DNA from: CALKHT01 sp964511575
GTDB taxonomy: Bacteria > Planctomycetota > Phycisphaerae > Phycisphaerales > Phycisphaeraceae
Assembly: GCA_964511575.1 (NCBI GenBank)
Contig: CAZEFM010000013.1
Span: forward strand, 1 to 55,046
DNA: 55,046 nucleotides
Direction: 5' to 3'
This document shows positions 6,351 through 14,925 of this stretch, in pieces (position 1 is the first letter of the stretch; every line of letters begins with the position of its first letter). The notes below the pieces were generated by a model. The model was not told the DNA's origin, did no database searches, and saw nothing but the letters and a program-made list of their open reading frames with translations. A program made the translations under genes and the position numbers.

Positions 6351-8339
6351 ATGGATTTGAGCTTACCAGGATGGTTGGCGTTGGGACGTCGGCGGGCGGT
6401 CCGCGGTGTCGGTACGGCTGATCGACGCGGGTGGAAGGTGACGGCAGCGCTGCTGGCGATCAGCATGGCGGCGGGACCGGTGGCGGCACAGCAGGCACAA
6501 GGCACAGCCGATCGCCCGGCCGAGCCGGCGATGGTTTCGGCGGAAGAGGCGGCGGCGGTGGCGGCGGATCGGTTCGCGCTGCTGGAGCTGCGTGTGCAGG
6601 CGATCGGGTTGCTGGCCGAGCATCGCACCCAGCGTGTCGCCGGTGTGCTGATCGATCTGGTGAGCGTGGGCGAGCAGCCGGAAGTGCGGGCCGCCGCGTT
6701 CAACGCGCTGGCGAACCTGGCGTGTGTGCACGACATCGGCACGAGCGAGCCGGGTTGGCGCGCCTGGTGGGCGGAGCACCGCGACCTGCCCGCGGAGGTG
6801 TGGTATCAACGGCTGCTCAGCAATTTCGCCCGGCATAACGCCGATCTCGCCGCCCGACAGAAGTGGGCGCAGGATCGGCTGCTCGAGGCACAGCGTCTGA
6901 TTTATGAAGCGATGCCCTCGGCGGAGCGGCCGGCAGCGCTGCTGAACATGTTGAGCGACCCGCTGGACCCGGTGCGGTTGCTGGGAATGGAACTGATTCA
7001 CCGACGTCTGGTGGAAGGCGAGCCGCCGGACAACGCGCTGCTCACGGCGGTGCGGGGTCGGCTGGATGACCGCAGCGCGGCGATTCGTCGGCGTGCGGCA
7101 CTGGTGCTGCGCGACATGGCGGACGGTGAGGCGGCGGACACGCTGGCGCGGCGGCTGGTGGTGGCGATGGAGAAAGACCCGGCGGCGATCCGGGCGTATC
7201 TGTTGCTCCTGACGCAGGTGCCGCGGAAGGAAGCGGTGGTGGCGGCGCTGGACATGCTGGCGGACCCGCGATTCAGCGCGGAGGCGGCGGGCGTGCTGGT
7301 GGCGGCCGCGGAACACAACATGCTCGAGCCGCGCCAGGCCGAGTTGGCCGCACGCGTCTGCCGCGAACACGTGCGCGACGGCCGACTGCCCGAACCGCAG
7401 GCGATCGCCCTTTTGGGACTGATCGGCAACGATGGCGACTGGGTGCGCATCGAGCAGTGGCTCGATTCGGACAACGAAGCGGTCAAGGAGGCGGCGGCGC
7501 TGGCGTGGGGCAAATCGGACCGACCGCTGCTGCCGCTGGTGCAGCGTGCGGGAGATCTGGTGATCCGCCCCAACGCGCTGGTGGCGGCGGCACGGCGCGG
7601 CGGGGACACGGCGACGCTGCTGGCGCTCGTCGATGCCCGACTGGAGCAGGATCAGCGTCTGCGCGACTGGCAGGAGGCGCTGGTGGCGATGGCGGGCCGA
7701 GTGCCGCCGCGCGGCGTCCTGCAGGCGGAAGCGGAACTGGCGCGGACGGGCCAACCGGTGGCGTTGCGTGAGCGGTTTGTCGCCGCCGCCATCGACGCCC
7801 AGGCGAACAACGAACCGGACAATCGCGCCGATGCACTGGTCGATCTGCTGTTGCGACGCGCGGACATTCGCCTGGAGAGCAGCGACTTCCAGGGGGCGAT
7901 CGTCGACTACAAACGCATCGATGAACTGGCGGCGGCGCTCGATGCGCGGCAGCAGCGACGCTTCGATCGCGGCCTGTTGCAGGCACGGCTGGCGGTGGGC
8001 TACACCGACGGCGCGGTCGAGGTCGCGCGGTCCATGCTCGAAGCCGACAACCCCACGCCCGACCCGGAGGTGGTGCCCTTCATCATCGATGCGTTCACCC
8101 GGGCGATCGATCGGCACCTGGAAGCCAAGGCGGATCAACGGGCGATGCAGACGCTCACCGCGTTGCGGTCGCTCTTCGGACAGAACGTGCCGGAGGTGTA
8201 TCGCACGGCGATCAACGAGTTGGATGTGCGTGTCCGCCGGGCGTCGACAAGCAGCCCGAGCCGCCTTGCCCCACCGGAGACGACCACGCCATCCCCCCTG
8301 CCGCCGACGGCGCCCGCACCGGCAACCACTGTCCCGTGA
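6351..8339 (+). CDS. Secreted HEAT-repeat protein
   Basis: A 662-aa protein with a probable signal peptide (WKVTAALLAISMAAGPVAAQQ, about 28-48), then HEAT/PBS-type helical repeats (VRAAAFNALANLA, IRRRAALVLRDMADGEAADTLARRL, VKEAAALAWGKSD) and a later TPR-like stretch (ALVDLLLRRADIRLESSDFQGAIVDYKRI). The tail is Pro/Thr-rich. It is probably a periplasmic scaffold. Start at ATG 6351, which has AAGGAAGG just upstream; an ATG at 6303 lies before this site and is less likely. serS follows 92 nt later with its own -10. Confidence 0.75.
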   Translation: MDLSLPGWLALGRRRAVRGVGTADRRGWKVTAALLAISMAAGPVAAQQAQGTADRPAEPAMVSAEEAAAVAADRFALLELRVQAIGLLAEHRTQRVAGVLIDLVSVGEQPEVRAAAFNALANLACVHDIGTSEPGWRAWWAEHRDLPAEVWYQRLLSNFARHNADLAARQKWAQDRLLEAQRLIYEAMPSAERPAALLNMLSDPLDPVRLLGMELIHRRLVEGEPPDNALLTAVRGRLDDRSAAIRRRAALVLRDMADGEAADTLARRLVVAMEKDPAAIRAYLLLLTQVPRKEAVVAALDMLADPRFSAEAAGVLVAAAEHNMLEPRQAELAARVCREHVRDGRLPEPQAIALLGLIGNDGDWVRIEQWLDSDNEAVKEAAALAWGKSDRPLLPLVQRAGDLVIRPNALVAAARRGGDTATLLALVDARLEQDQRLRDWQEALVAMAGRVPPRGVLQAEAELARTGQPVALRERFVAAAIDAQANNEPDNRADALVDLLLRRADIRLESSDFQGAIVDYKRIDELAAALDARQQRRFDRGLLQARLAVGYTDGAVEVARSMLEADNPTPDPEVVPFIIDAFTRAIDRHLEAKADQRAMQTLTALRSLFGQNVPEVYRTAINELDVRVRRASTSSPSRLAPPETTTPSPLPPTAPAPATTVP

Positions 8340-8416
8340 ACGATTGTCGGCGCGCACCTGATTCGCGATGTTGAGGCGAGGCGGAACCCCCTTTCCCGTT
8401 TCGGCCACGCTCCTGC

Positions 8417-8422
8417 TACCAT
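8417..8422 (+). promoter_or_regulatory. -10 hexamer for near-leaderless serS
   Basis: TACCAT preceded by TGC (an extended -10), 9 nt before the serS ATG at 8432. No ribosome site lies between them. Confidence 0.5.
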
Positions 8423-8431
8423 TTCCGCACC

Positions 8432-9814
8432 ATGATCGACCTGAAAGACCTTCGTCAGAACCCCGACAAATATCGCGCCGGCGCGCAGGCCAAACGCATG
8501 GACGTCGACATCGACGCCCTTTTGGAACTGGACGCCCAACTGCGTGCCGCCCTGACCGAACGCGAGAACCTCACCGCGGAAAAGAACCGCATCGGCAAGG
8601 AGATCGGTCAACTCGCCGGCCGCCTCAAAAAAGCGCAGGGCGATGAAAAAACTGCGCTGCAGGAGCAGATGCAAACGCTGCAACGACGACCGAGCGAGAT
8701 CAAGGAGCGTGAGCAGCAACTGCAGCAGGTGATCGCTGATCTGGAGCCGCGTCGCGATGCGCTGTGGCTCGCCCTGCCGCAGCCTGCCGACCCCGATGTA
8801 CCGGTGGGCGCTGGCGCGGAGGACAACGTGGAGATCCGCCGCTGGTCACCCGACTGGTTCGACCCGGCCAAATCGTTCGAAGCGAACAAGGGCTTCAAGC
8901 CGCGCTCGCACATCGAACTCATGCAGAAGCACGGCATGGTCGACTTCGAGCGCGGGGTGAAGATCGCCGGCTCGCGTTCCTACGTGCTCACCGGCGCGGG
9001 GGCGCAGTTGCATCAGGCGGTGCTGCGCTACGCCTTCGATTTCATGACGATGGAAAACGGCTTCACGCCCGTCACCATTCCCGTGCTGGCGCGCGGCGAC
9101 ATGATGTTGGGCACCGGCTTCTTCCCGCACGGCAAGGAGCAGGCGTACCAGATCGCCAACCCCACCAGCGAGAACGACATCTATCTCACCGGCACGGGTG
9201 AGGTGGGGCTGATGGGTTTGCATCAGGATGAGATCCTCGATGCCGCGCAGTTGCCGTTGTGCTACACGACGGTGTCGACGTGCTTCCGTCGTGAGGCAGG
9301 CGCGGCGGGCAAGGAGACGGCGGGCCTCTATCGCATCCACCAGTTCGACAAGGTGGAACAGGTGGTGATCTGCCGGGCTGATGAAGCCGAATCGCGGCAG
9401 TGGCATCAGAAGATGATCGGCTTCGTGGAGACGCTGTTGCAGCGGCTGGAGCTGCCGTACCGCCTGCTGCAATGCTGCACGGGCGATCTGGGGCCCAAGA
9501 ACGCCGACATGATCGACATTGAAAGCTGGATGCCCAGCCGTGGCGACGAGGACGCCGACGGCACGCCGCGCGGCGACTGGGGCGAAACCCACTCGGCGTC
9601 ACGGCTGTACGACTACCAGACGCGTCGATTGAACCTGCGCTACCGCGACCGGGAAACGAAGAAGCCGGTCATCGCGCACAGCCTCAACAATACCGTCGCT
9701 GCCAGCCCGCGCATTTTGATCCCCATCGTCGAGCTGTATCAGAACGCGGATGGGTCGATCACGGTGCCGGGTGTGCTGCGTCCCTACATGCAGGGGCGCG
9801 AGCGGATTGGGTGA
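8432..9814 (+). CDS. serS: Seryl-tRNA synthetase
   Basis: Charges tRNA-Ser with serine. The 460-aa product starts MIDLKDLRQNPDKYRAGAQAK, followed by the N-terminal antiparallel coiled-coil arm that binds tRNA (about 30-105) and the class II catalytic core. Motif 2 is seen as CFRREAGAAGKETAGLYRIHQF (about 284-305). The motif 3 region reads HSLNNTVAASPRILIPIVELYQ rather than the common HTLNGSGLAVGRTL, but keeps the closing VPGVLRPYM. It also has SASRLYDYQTRRLNLRYRD. Length is normal for the family. Confidence 0.94.
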   Translation: MIDLKDLRQNPDKYRAGAQAKRMDVDIDALLELDAQLRAALTERENLTAEKNRIGKEIGQLAGRLKKAQGDEKTALQEQMQTLQRRPSEIKEREQQLQQVIADLEPRRDALWLALPQPADPDVPVGAGAEDNVEIRRWSPDWFDPAKSFEANKGFKPRSHIELMQKHGMVDFERGVKIAGSRSYVLTGAGAQLHQAVLRYAFDFMTMENGFTPVTIPVLARGDMMLGTGFFPHGKEQAYQIANPTSENDIYLTGTGEVGLMGLHQDEILDAAQLPLCYTTVSTCFRREAGAAGKETAGLYRIHQFDKVEQVVICRADEAESRQWHQKMIGFVETLLQRLELPYRLLQCCTGDLGPKNADMIDIESWMPSRGDEDADGTPRGDWGETHSASRLYDYQTRRLNLRYRDRETKKPVIAHSLNNTVAASPRILIPIVELYQNADGSITVPGVLRPYMQGRERIG

Positions 9815-9856
9815 ACCGCCGCGCGCCATTCGTCCTACGGGTTGCTTCGCCGTGCG

Positions 9857-10354
9857 TCAGCGGCGGAGGTTGCGCGGATCATCGGTCGGGTTGACGTATT
9901 CGATCGTCCATGGGCCGTTGGTCGTGATCTGCACCACGGTCATCTCCTGCGTGTAGGCGAAGTGACGCATGTTGGCAGGGACGGAAGCGTAACTGCCCGC
10001 GGGAAGCGTCTGCGCGGAGCGTTCATCGAACGTTTCGCCCATGCCCACGTTGAACGTGCCTTCAATCACGGTGATGCGTTCAACGGCCGTGTGCCAGTGC
10101 GGCGGCAGGCGGTAGTCCGCCGGAAAACGCAGCCGCATCGCAAAGAAACCCGACTCCTGCGGGTTGCCTTCGAGCACGGCGATCTCCGCGCCACTCGGCA
10201 GCATGGTGGCGGGCTGCCATTCAATCCGGTCGGGGCGTTCGACGATCGGTGTGCGTGCGGCTGCGGGAATGCCGAACACCTGCGTCGTGCTCTCGCAACC
10301 GAGGGAACATGTCATGGTGAGCGCCAGTGCGACAAACGAAATCAGACGGTGCAT
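9857..10354 (-). CDS. Cupin-domain lipoprotein
   Basis: A 165-aa protein with a lipoprotein signal (LISFVALALTMTCSLGC; the lipidated cysteine would be about residue 20). The cupin core has motif 1 LPPHWHTAVERITVIEGTFNVGMG, with two of the usual metal histidines plus a glutamate, and motif 2 PAGSYASVPANMRHFAYT. Similar proteins are small periplasmic metal-binding cupins of unknown substrate. Start at ATG 10354 with AAGGA upstream; an ATG nine bases earlier lacks room for it. Convergent with serS. Confidence 0.78.
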   Translation of the reverse strand: MHRLISFVALALTMTCSLGCESTTQVFGIPAAARTPIVERPDRIEWQPATMLPSGAEIAVLEGNPQESGFFAMRLRFPADYRLPPHWHTAVERITVIEGTFNVGMGETFDERSAQTLPAGSYASVPANMRHFAYTQEMTVVQITTNGPWTIEYVNPTDDPRNLRR

Positions 10355-10472
10355 GGTGAGCATCCTTTTCTGCGAGGTGGCGCGAACCGATGCTCATTGT
10401 CCGTGGCGGGATGTCGGCGGGTCAACGGTTGACGGGTGAATCGCGAATCTTTCGTCCATCAGGGTTTGCCCC

Positions 10473-10478
10473 TACCAT
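10473..10478 (+). promoter_or_regulatory. -10 hexamer for leaderless hydroxyacid dehydrogenase gene
   Basis: TACCAT, 7 nt (AGCCGGC) before the ATG at 10486. A weak -35 (TTTCGT) lies 17 nt upstream. No ribosome site. Confidence 0.55.
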
Positions 10479-10485
10479 AGCCGGC

Positions 10486-11475
10486 ATGTCCACACGAATC
10501 GTTTGCGTCGATGGTTTCACGCTCAACCCGGGCGATTTGAGTTGGCAGCCGTTTGAAGCACTGGGCGCGTTGTCGGTGTACGACCGTTCGACGCCAGCCG
10601 AGGTGCTCACCCGTGCCGCCGGGGCGTCGTGCGTGCTGACCAACAAGGTGCCTTTCGATGCCGCGACGATCGCAGCGTTGCCCGACCTTCGCTACATCGG
10701 CGTGCTGGCGACGGGGTACAACATCATCGACACCGCGGCGGCCGATGCACGCGGCATCGTCGTCACCAATGTGCCCGCCTACAGCACCGACTCGGTGGCA
10801 CAGCACACGATCTCCCTGCTGCTCGAACTCGCCCGGCGCAACGCGGTGCACGATGAAGCGGTGCGGCGTGGTCAGTGGGCAACGTGCCCCGACTTCTGCT
10901 TCGCGCTCACGCCCATCGTGGAACTGACAGGCAAGACGCTGGGCATCGTGGGGCTGGGGCAGATCGGCCTGGCGGTGGCGCGGATCGCCGCGGCCATGGG
11001 CATGCGCATCGCCGCCTTCAGCCGCAACCCCGAACGGGTGGACACCGCGGGCCTCGACGTCACGTTCCTCCCGCTGGCGGAACTGTTCACGCAGTCGGAT
11101 GTGCTGAGCCTGCACTGCCCATTGACGGACGAAACGCGGCACGTGGTCAACGCCGAACGGTTGGCGACAATGAAACCCACCGCGTTCATCGTGAACACCA
11201 GTCGCGGCCCGCTGATCGATGAGCGGGCGCTCGCCGAGGCGCTGCGGTCGGGTCGCATCGCCGGGGCGGCGCTCGATGTGCTCAGCCAGGAGCCGCCGTC
11301 CACCGACCATCCGCTCGTCGGAGCGCCCAACTGCATCATCACCCCGCACATCGCCTGGTATGCCCGCGAAGCGCGGCAACGGCTGATGACGCTGGCGGCG
11401 GCGAACCTGCAGGCGTTTCTCGCCGACCAACCCATGAACATCGTCAACCAACCCGCGCGCACCGCCGGCCGGTGA
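10486..11475 (+). CDS. D-2-hydroxyacid dehydrogenase (glycerate dehydrogenase-like)
   Basis: NAD(P)-dependent reduction of a 2-ketoacid such as hydroxypyruvate. The 329-aa product has the Rossmann motif GIVGLGQIGLAVARIAAAMG (about 147-166) and the catalytic set: Arg in NTSRGPLIDE, Glu in SQEPP and His in ITPHIAW. The substrate cannot be fixed from sequence; the closest pattern is glycerate dehydrogenase/hydroxypyruvate reductase. First gene of a tight run with the phosphorylase gene (3 nt later) and nadD. Confidence 0.9.
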   Translation: MSTRIVCVDGFTLNPGDLSWQPFEALGALSVYDRSTPAEVLTRAAGASCVLTNKVPFDAATIAALPDLRYIGVLATGYNIIDTAAADARGIVVTNVPAYSTDSVAQHTISLLLELARRNAVHDEAVRRGQWATCPDFCFALTPIVELTGKTLGIVGLGQIGLAVARIAAAMGMRIAAFSRNPERVDTAGLDVTFLPLAELFTQSDVLSLHCPLTDETRHVVNAERLATMKPTAFIVNTSRGPLIDERALAEALRSGRIAGAALDVLSQEPPSTDHPLVGAPNCIITPHIAWYAREARQRLMTLAAANLQAFLADQPMNIVNQPARTAGR

Positions 11476-11478
11476 ACC

Positions 11479-12204
11479 ATGAACGTGTCCGACACGCCTC
11501 CCGCCCCTGCCGATGTGACGGTGCTGCTGCTCGCCGCCGTCGATATCGAGCTTGAGCCGATCATTCGCCGACTCAACCTCAAGCGCAACGGCACGGCATG
11601 GCACGGCCTCATCGCAAACACCTCGATCGTTGCCGCACTCACCGGCATCGGCGGCGACCGCGCCGTTAACGCACTGGCGCAACACATCGCAGCGCACCCG
11701 CCTGCGCACATCATCAACTTCGGCTTCGCCGGCGGGCTCGATCCAGCCCTGCGTATCGGTGATGTGCTCGACGTGCACACCGTCGTCAACGCGCGCGGCG
11801 AATCCATCTGCGTGGGTGACCACAACGGGACAGGGCCGCGTCTGCTCACCGCCGACACGGTCGTCGACACCGTCGAACGCAAGCAGGCGTTGTGGCGCGA
11901 GCATGGTGCGGCAGCGGTGGATATGGAATCGTTCGCGCTGGCGCGGGCGGCAACAGAGCAGGGGCTGGCGTTGACGCTCCTGCGCGCCATCAGCGACGAT
12001 GCGGCCACGGCGCTGCCCGCCGCGTCGGCCCAATGGGTGACACCCGAGGGTCGCACCGACAAAGCCGCCGCCATGAAATATCTGGCGCGTCGGCCGTGGC
12101 AGGTACGCACTTTGATGGCACTGCAGAAGAACGCGCAAATCGCCGGCGCGGCACTGGCGGATGCGGTGGAACAGCGGTTGACCCACGGGACGGTGCGCCA
12201 ATGA
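11479..12204 (+). CDS. Nucleoside phosphorylase-superfamily protein
   Basis: A 241-aa member of the PNP/UDP family, which cleaves N-glycosidic bonds of nucleosides. Visible motifs are LLLAAVDIELEPI near the N-terminus, INFGFAGGLDPALRIGDV (about 75-92) and VDMESFALARAA (about 146-157), where the Met-Glu pair contacts the ribose. It could be a futalosine hydrolase (menaquinone), a hopanoid-associated phosphorylase or an MTA/SAH nucleosidase; the sequence does not decide. Its stop overlaps the nadD start (ATGA), so the two are translationally coupled. Confidence 0.75.
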   Translation: MNVSDTPPAPADVTVLLLAAVDIELEPIIRRLNLKRNGTAWHGLIANTSIVAALTGIGGDRAVNALAQHIAAHPPAHIINFGFAGGLDPALRIGDVLDVHTVVNARGESICVGDHNGTGPRLLTADTVVDTVERKQALWREHGAAAVDMESFALARAATEQGLALTLLRAISDDAATALPAASAQWVTPEGRTDKAAAMKYLARRPWQVRTLMALQKNAQIAGAALADAVEQRLTHGTVRQ

Positions 12205-12827
12205 AGGATATGGCCGACTGCAAACTGGCGATACTCTTCGGCGGAAGTTTCGACCCGCCCCATGTCGCGCACGTGCAACTGCCGGAACTCGCGCGGCAGG
12301 CGATCGGGGCGGACGTCGTCATCTACGTGCCCGCCGCCATATCACCGCTTAAACGCGATCGCACCCTCACCGAGCCGCGGCACCGACTGGCGATGCTCTC
12401 CCTCGCCCTGCGCGATGCGCCGCACACCGCCATCATCACCGATGAAATCGACCGCGCCGATGGCGAACCCAGCTACACCATCGACACCATCACAACACTG
12501 CGATCGCGCTATCCGCAGATGCAACTGCGGCTGCTCATCGGCGCGGATCAACTGGCGCAGTTCGACCGCTGGCGCGACCCGCAACGGATCGTCGAACTTG
12601 CCGAACCGCTGGTGATGGTGCGGCCGCCCGCCACGCATGAATCGGTGCTCGATCTGCTGCCCGCCGGCTACGACCGCGCCACGTGGCGCAACCGCCTCAT
12701 CGACCTGCCGCTGATGGATGTCAGTGCCACCGAGGTGCGTCGTCGTCTCGCCGCGGGCGAACCGGTGGACGACCTGATCGCCCCGGCCGTCGCGCAGTAC
12801 ATCGATGAGCACGGGCTGTATCGATAA
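12201..12827 (+). CDS. nadD: Nicotinate-nucleotide adenylyltransferase
   Basis: Adenylylates nicotinate mononucleotide in NAD synthesis. The 208-aa product has the nucleotidyltransferase motif LFGGSFDPPHVAHVQLPELA (about 11-30), the GEPSYTIDTI block (about 90-99) and the closing VSATEVRRRLAAGEPV motif (the usual ISSTxIR). Start at ATG 12201, overlapping the previous stop by four bases; an in-frame ATG nine bases later is possible. Last gene of the three-gene run. Confidence 0.92.
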   Translation: MKDMADCKLAILFGGSFDPPHVAHVQLPELARQAIGADVVIYVPAAISPLKRDRTLTEPRHRLAMLSLALRDAPHTAIITDEIDRADGEPSYTIDTITTLRSRYPQMQLRLLIGADQLAQFDRWRDPQRIVELAEPLVMVRPPATHESVLDLLPAGYDRATWRNRLIDLPLMDVSATEVRRRLAAGEPVDDLIAPAVAQYIDEHGLYR

Positions 12828-12898
12828 CGCCCGCGCACAACCTCAACACGCCGCACGGCTGACAAGCACCCGCATGCCCCCGCGATCTCCCCCCGAAT

Positions 12899-14296
12899 TT
12901 AAGGGAAAATCCCACGGGTGCGATACACCTTGTCGATGTGCTCCAGCGCCGCGCAGTAGGCTGCCGTACGCAGATCGCACTCGTGCTGATGCGATGCCAA
13001 CCGCACGCGCTGCGCGGCTGCGTACATGTGCTCCTTCAGCTCGCGCTCCACACGGTCCAGCGACCACGTCTCGGCGTTGCGGTTCTGTCGCCACTCGAAG
13101 TAGCTCACCGTCACACCGCCCGAGTTGCACAGGATGGCGGGCAGCACCTCGATGCCGCGCTGACGCAAAATGCGGTCGGCCTCAGGCGTGGTCGGCGCGT
13201 TGGCGCCTTCCACGACGACGCGGCAATTGATCAGCCGCGCCCGATCCGGGTCGATCATCTGCTCCAGTGCCGCGGGGATGAAGGCGTCCACCTTGGTGGT
13301 GTAGAACTCCTTCTCGCTGATGGCGGTGGCGCCGTCGAAGCCGCCCACCCCGCCTTCGCGTTCGACATAACGCGTCAGAGCGTCGGCATCGATGCCCTTC
13401 TCGTCGAAGATCGCGCCGGTGTGGTCAAGCACCGCCAGCAGCTTCGCGCCTCGGTCCTGCAGGAGCCGGCCCGCCCACGAGCCCACGTTGCCGAAGCCGA
13501 TGAGGCTGTAGGTCATCTTGTCCAGTTCGATGCCCAGTTCCTCGATCACCTGCTCCAGGACATAGACGAGCCCCAGACCGGTGGCGCGATCGCGGCCGGG
13601 CGATCCACCGAACTCCGGCGGCTTGCCGGTGACGACCGCCTGCCCCAGCCAGCGGGCGTTGGGGTCCTGCAGATTGATGTACGTATCCGCCATCCACGCC
13701 ATGATCTGTGCGTTGGTGCCCACGTCCGGCGCGGGGATGTCGTGGTCCGGGCCGATCACCGAACCCAAAGCGCTGGTGAAGCGCCGGGTGACGCGCATCA
13801 GTTCGTCACGGCTCAGATCGCGCGGATTGACCTGCAGCCCGCCTTTCGCGCCGCCCAACGGCAGCCGCATCAGCGAGCACTTCATCGTCATCAGCACCGC
13901 CAGCGCCTTGACGTGATCCAGGCTCACGTCCGCGTGGTAGCGGATGCCTCCCTTGTACGGTCCCAGAATGTTGTTGTGTTGAACGCGATAGCCCTTGAGA
14001 AGGCGGTAGCTGCCGTTGTCCAGCAGCACCGGGAAGTGGACCATCGTCTCGTTTTTCGGTTGGGCGAGGATCAGTTGCAGATGCCGGGGCACATCCAGCA
14101 GTTCCGCTGCGCCCAGCACCTGTTCCACCACCTGCTGGTAAAGCCCGGAAGGATCGTATCGAAAACCAAGCTCAGACAAGACCGAATGGGGGTGTGGAGA
14201 CATAATCGGCGGCGGCATGGGGGTGATGTCGCCGTTGCCCGAAGGGACAGGCGCGGCGACGGGGGCGGCAGACGATTGCGTTGTGATCGGGGCCAT
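12899..14296 (-). CDS. gdhA: Glutamate dehydrogenase (Glu/Leu/Phe/Val family)
   Basis: Interconverts glutamate and 2-oxoglutarate plus ammonia. The 465-aa product has a Pro-rich N-terminus, then the substrate region YKGGIRYH, RLPLGGAKGGLQVNP (catalytic lysine in GGAKGG) and IGPDHDIPAPDVGTN. The nucleotide domain has LIGFGNVGSWAGRLL, and VEGANAPTTPEAD follows. Length is slightly above the usual 410-450 aa because of the N-terminal extension. Start at ATG 14296 with GGAG upstream; an upstream in-frame ATG (14326) has no such site. Confidence 0.92.
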   Translation of the reverse strand: MAPITTQSSAAPVAAPVPSGNGDITPMPPPIMSPHPHSVLSELGFRYDPSGLYQQVVEQVLGAAELLDVPRHLQLILAQPKNETMVHFPVLLDNGSYRLLKGYRVQHNNILGPYKGGIRYHADVSLDHVKALAVLMTMKCSLMRLPLGGAKGGLQVNPRDLSRDELMRVTRRFTSALGSVIGPDHDIPAPDVGTNAQIMAWMADTYINLQDPNARWLGQAVVTGKPPEFGGSPGRDRATGLGLVYVLEQVIEELGIELDKMTYSLIGFGNVGSWAGRLLQDRGAKLLAVLDHTGAIFDEKGIDADALTRYVEREGGVGGFDGATAISEKEFYTTKVDAFIPAALEQMIDPDRARLINCRVVVEGANAPTTPEADRILRQRGIEVLPAILCNSGGVTVSYFEWRQNRNAETWSLDRVERELKEHMYAAAQRVRLASHQHECDLRTAAYCAALEHIDKVYRTRGIFP

Positions 14297-14449
14297 GACA
14301 ACTCCGTAAAGGGTAGACGCAAGCACCCAACTTTACAGATCGGCAAGATTGCAGCCGTGGAATAATCATCATCGGCAGGGGTGGAAGGTTACCGGGCGTC
14401 CACGGATGCGCCGGTTACCAGCGTCCCGGGTGCAACCGCGCTGGTGAGC

Positions 14450-14455
14450 TATCAT
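14450..14455 (+). promoter_or_regulatory. Possible -10 for the 14529 gene
   Basis: TATCAT, predicted start near 14462, with a leader of about 65 nt to the ATG. No clear -35. The rest of the 232-nt gap (14297-14528) holds nothing recognised. Confidence 0.35.
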
Positions 14456-14528
14456 AGCCCCCTTACTGACCCAAAAGACAGTCCGCGGGTCGCATGAATC
14501 GCTGCCTTTTTTCGTGGGAGATGCCTCG

Positions 14529-14906
14529 ATGGTGATCTACTGCTGCCCGGACCTGATCTTCGCGACGAAAATTCGCGCGACCGCCGATGCGCTGGGCGTG
14601 ATCACCCGTCCCGCCCGCGATGCCCAGGCGCTGCAGAATCGCCTCGAACAGGTGCCCGACGGCCGAGCCAACGACCCGGTCACCGGCGTGATGATCGACC
14701 TGGACCTGGGCGACGATGCGCTGGCGTTCATTCAACAGGTGAAACGACACGACGCGGCAATCCCGGTGATCGCCTACGGCTCGCATGTCCTGGTGGAACA
14801 ACTCGCCGCCGCACGCGAGGCTGGCGCCAACGATGTGCTGACCCGCGGCCGGTTCACCGCCGAACTGCCCCGCCTCCTCCAGACCATGGGCAGCTCAACC
14901 GTCTGA
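14529..14906 (+). CDS. Degenerate response-regulator receiver (pseudo-receiver)
   Basis: A 125-aa single-domain protein with the receiver fold pattern: a VIYCCPDLIFATKI first strand, VTGVMIDLDLGDDALAFIQQV around the phospho-acceptor strand, IPVIAYGSHV, then EAGANDVLTRGRF. The aspartate of the third strand is present, but the N-terminal acidic pair is absent and the invariant lysine is replaced (TRGRF), so normal phosphorelay is doubtful. Start at ATG 14529 with GGGAG upstream. No kinase gene is nearby. It may be a protein-interaction module. Confidence 0.65.
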   Translation: MVIYCCPDLIFATKIRATADALGVITRPARDAQALQNRLEQVPDGRANDPVTGVMIDLDLGDDALAFIQQVKRHDAAIPVIAYGSHVLVEQLAAAREAGANDVLTRGRFTAELPRLLQTMGSSTV

Positions 14907-14925
14907 CCTGACACGACCTGTTCGT

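Noticed and set aside
6363..8408. A 681-residue open frame on the minus strand
   Set aside because: Antisense to the HEAT-repeat gene, highly basic and without domains or a ribosome site.
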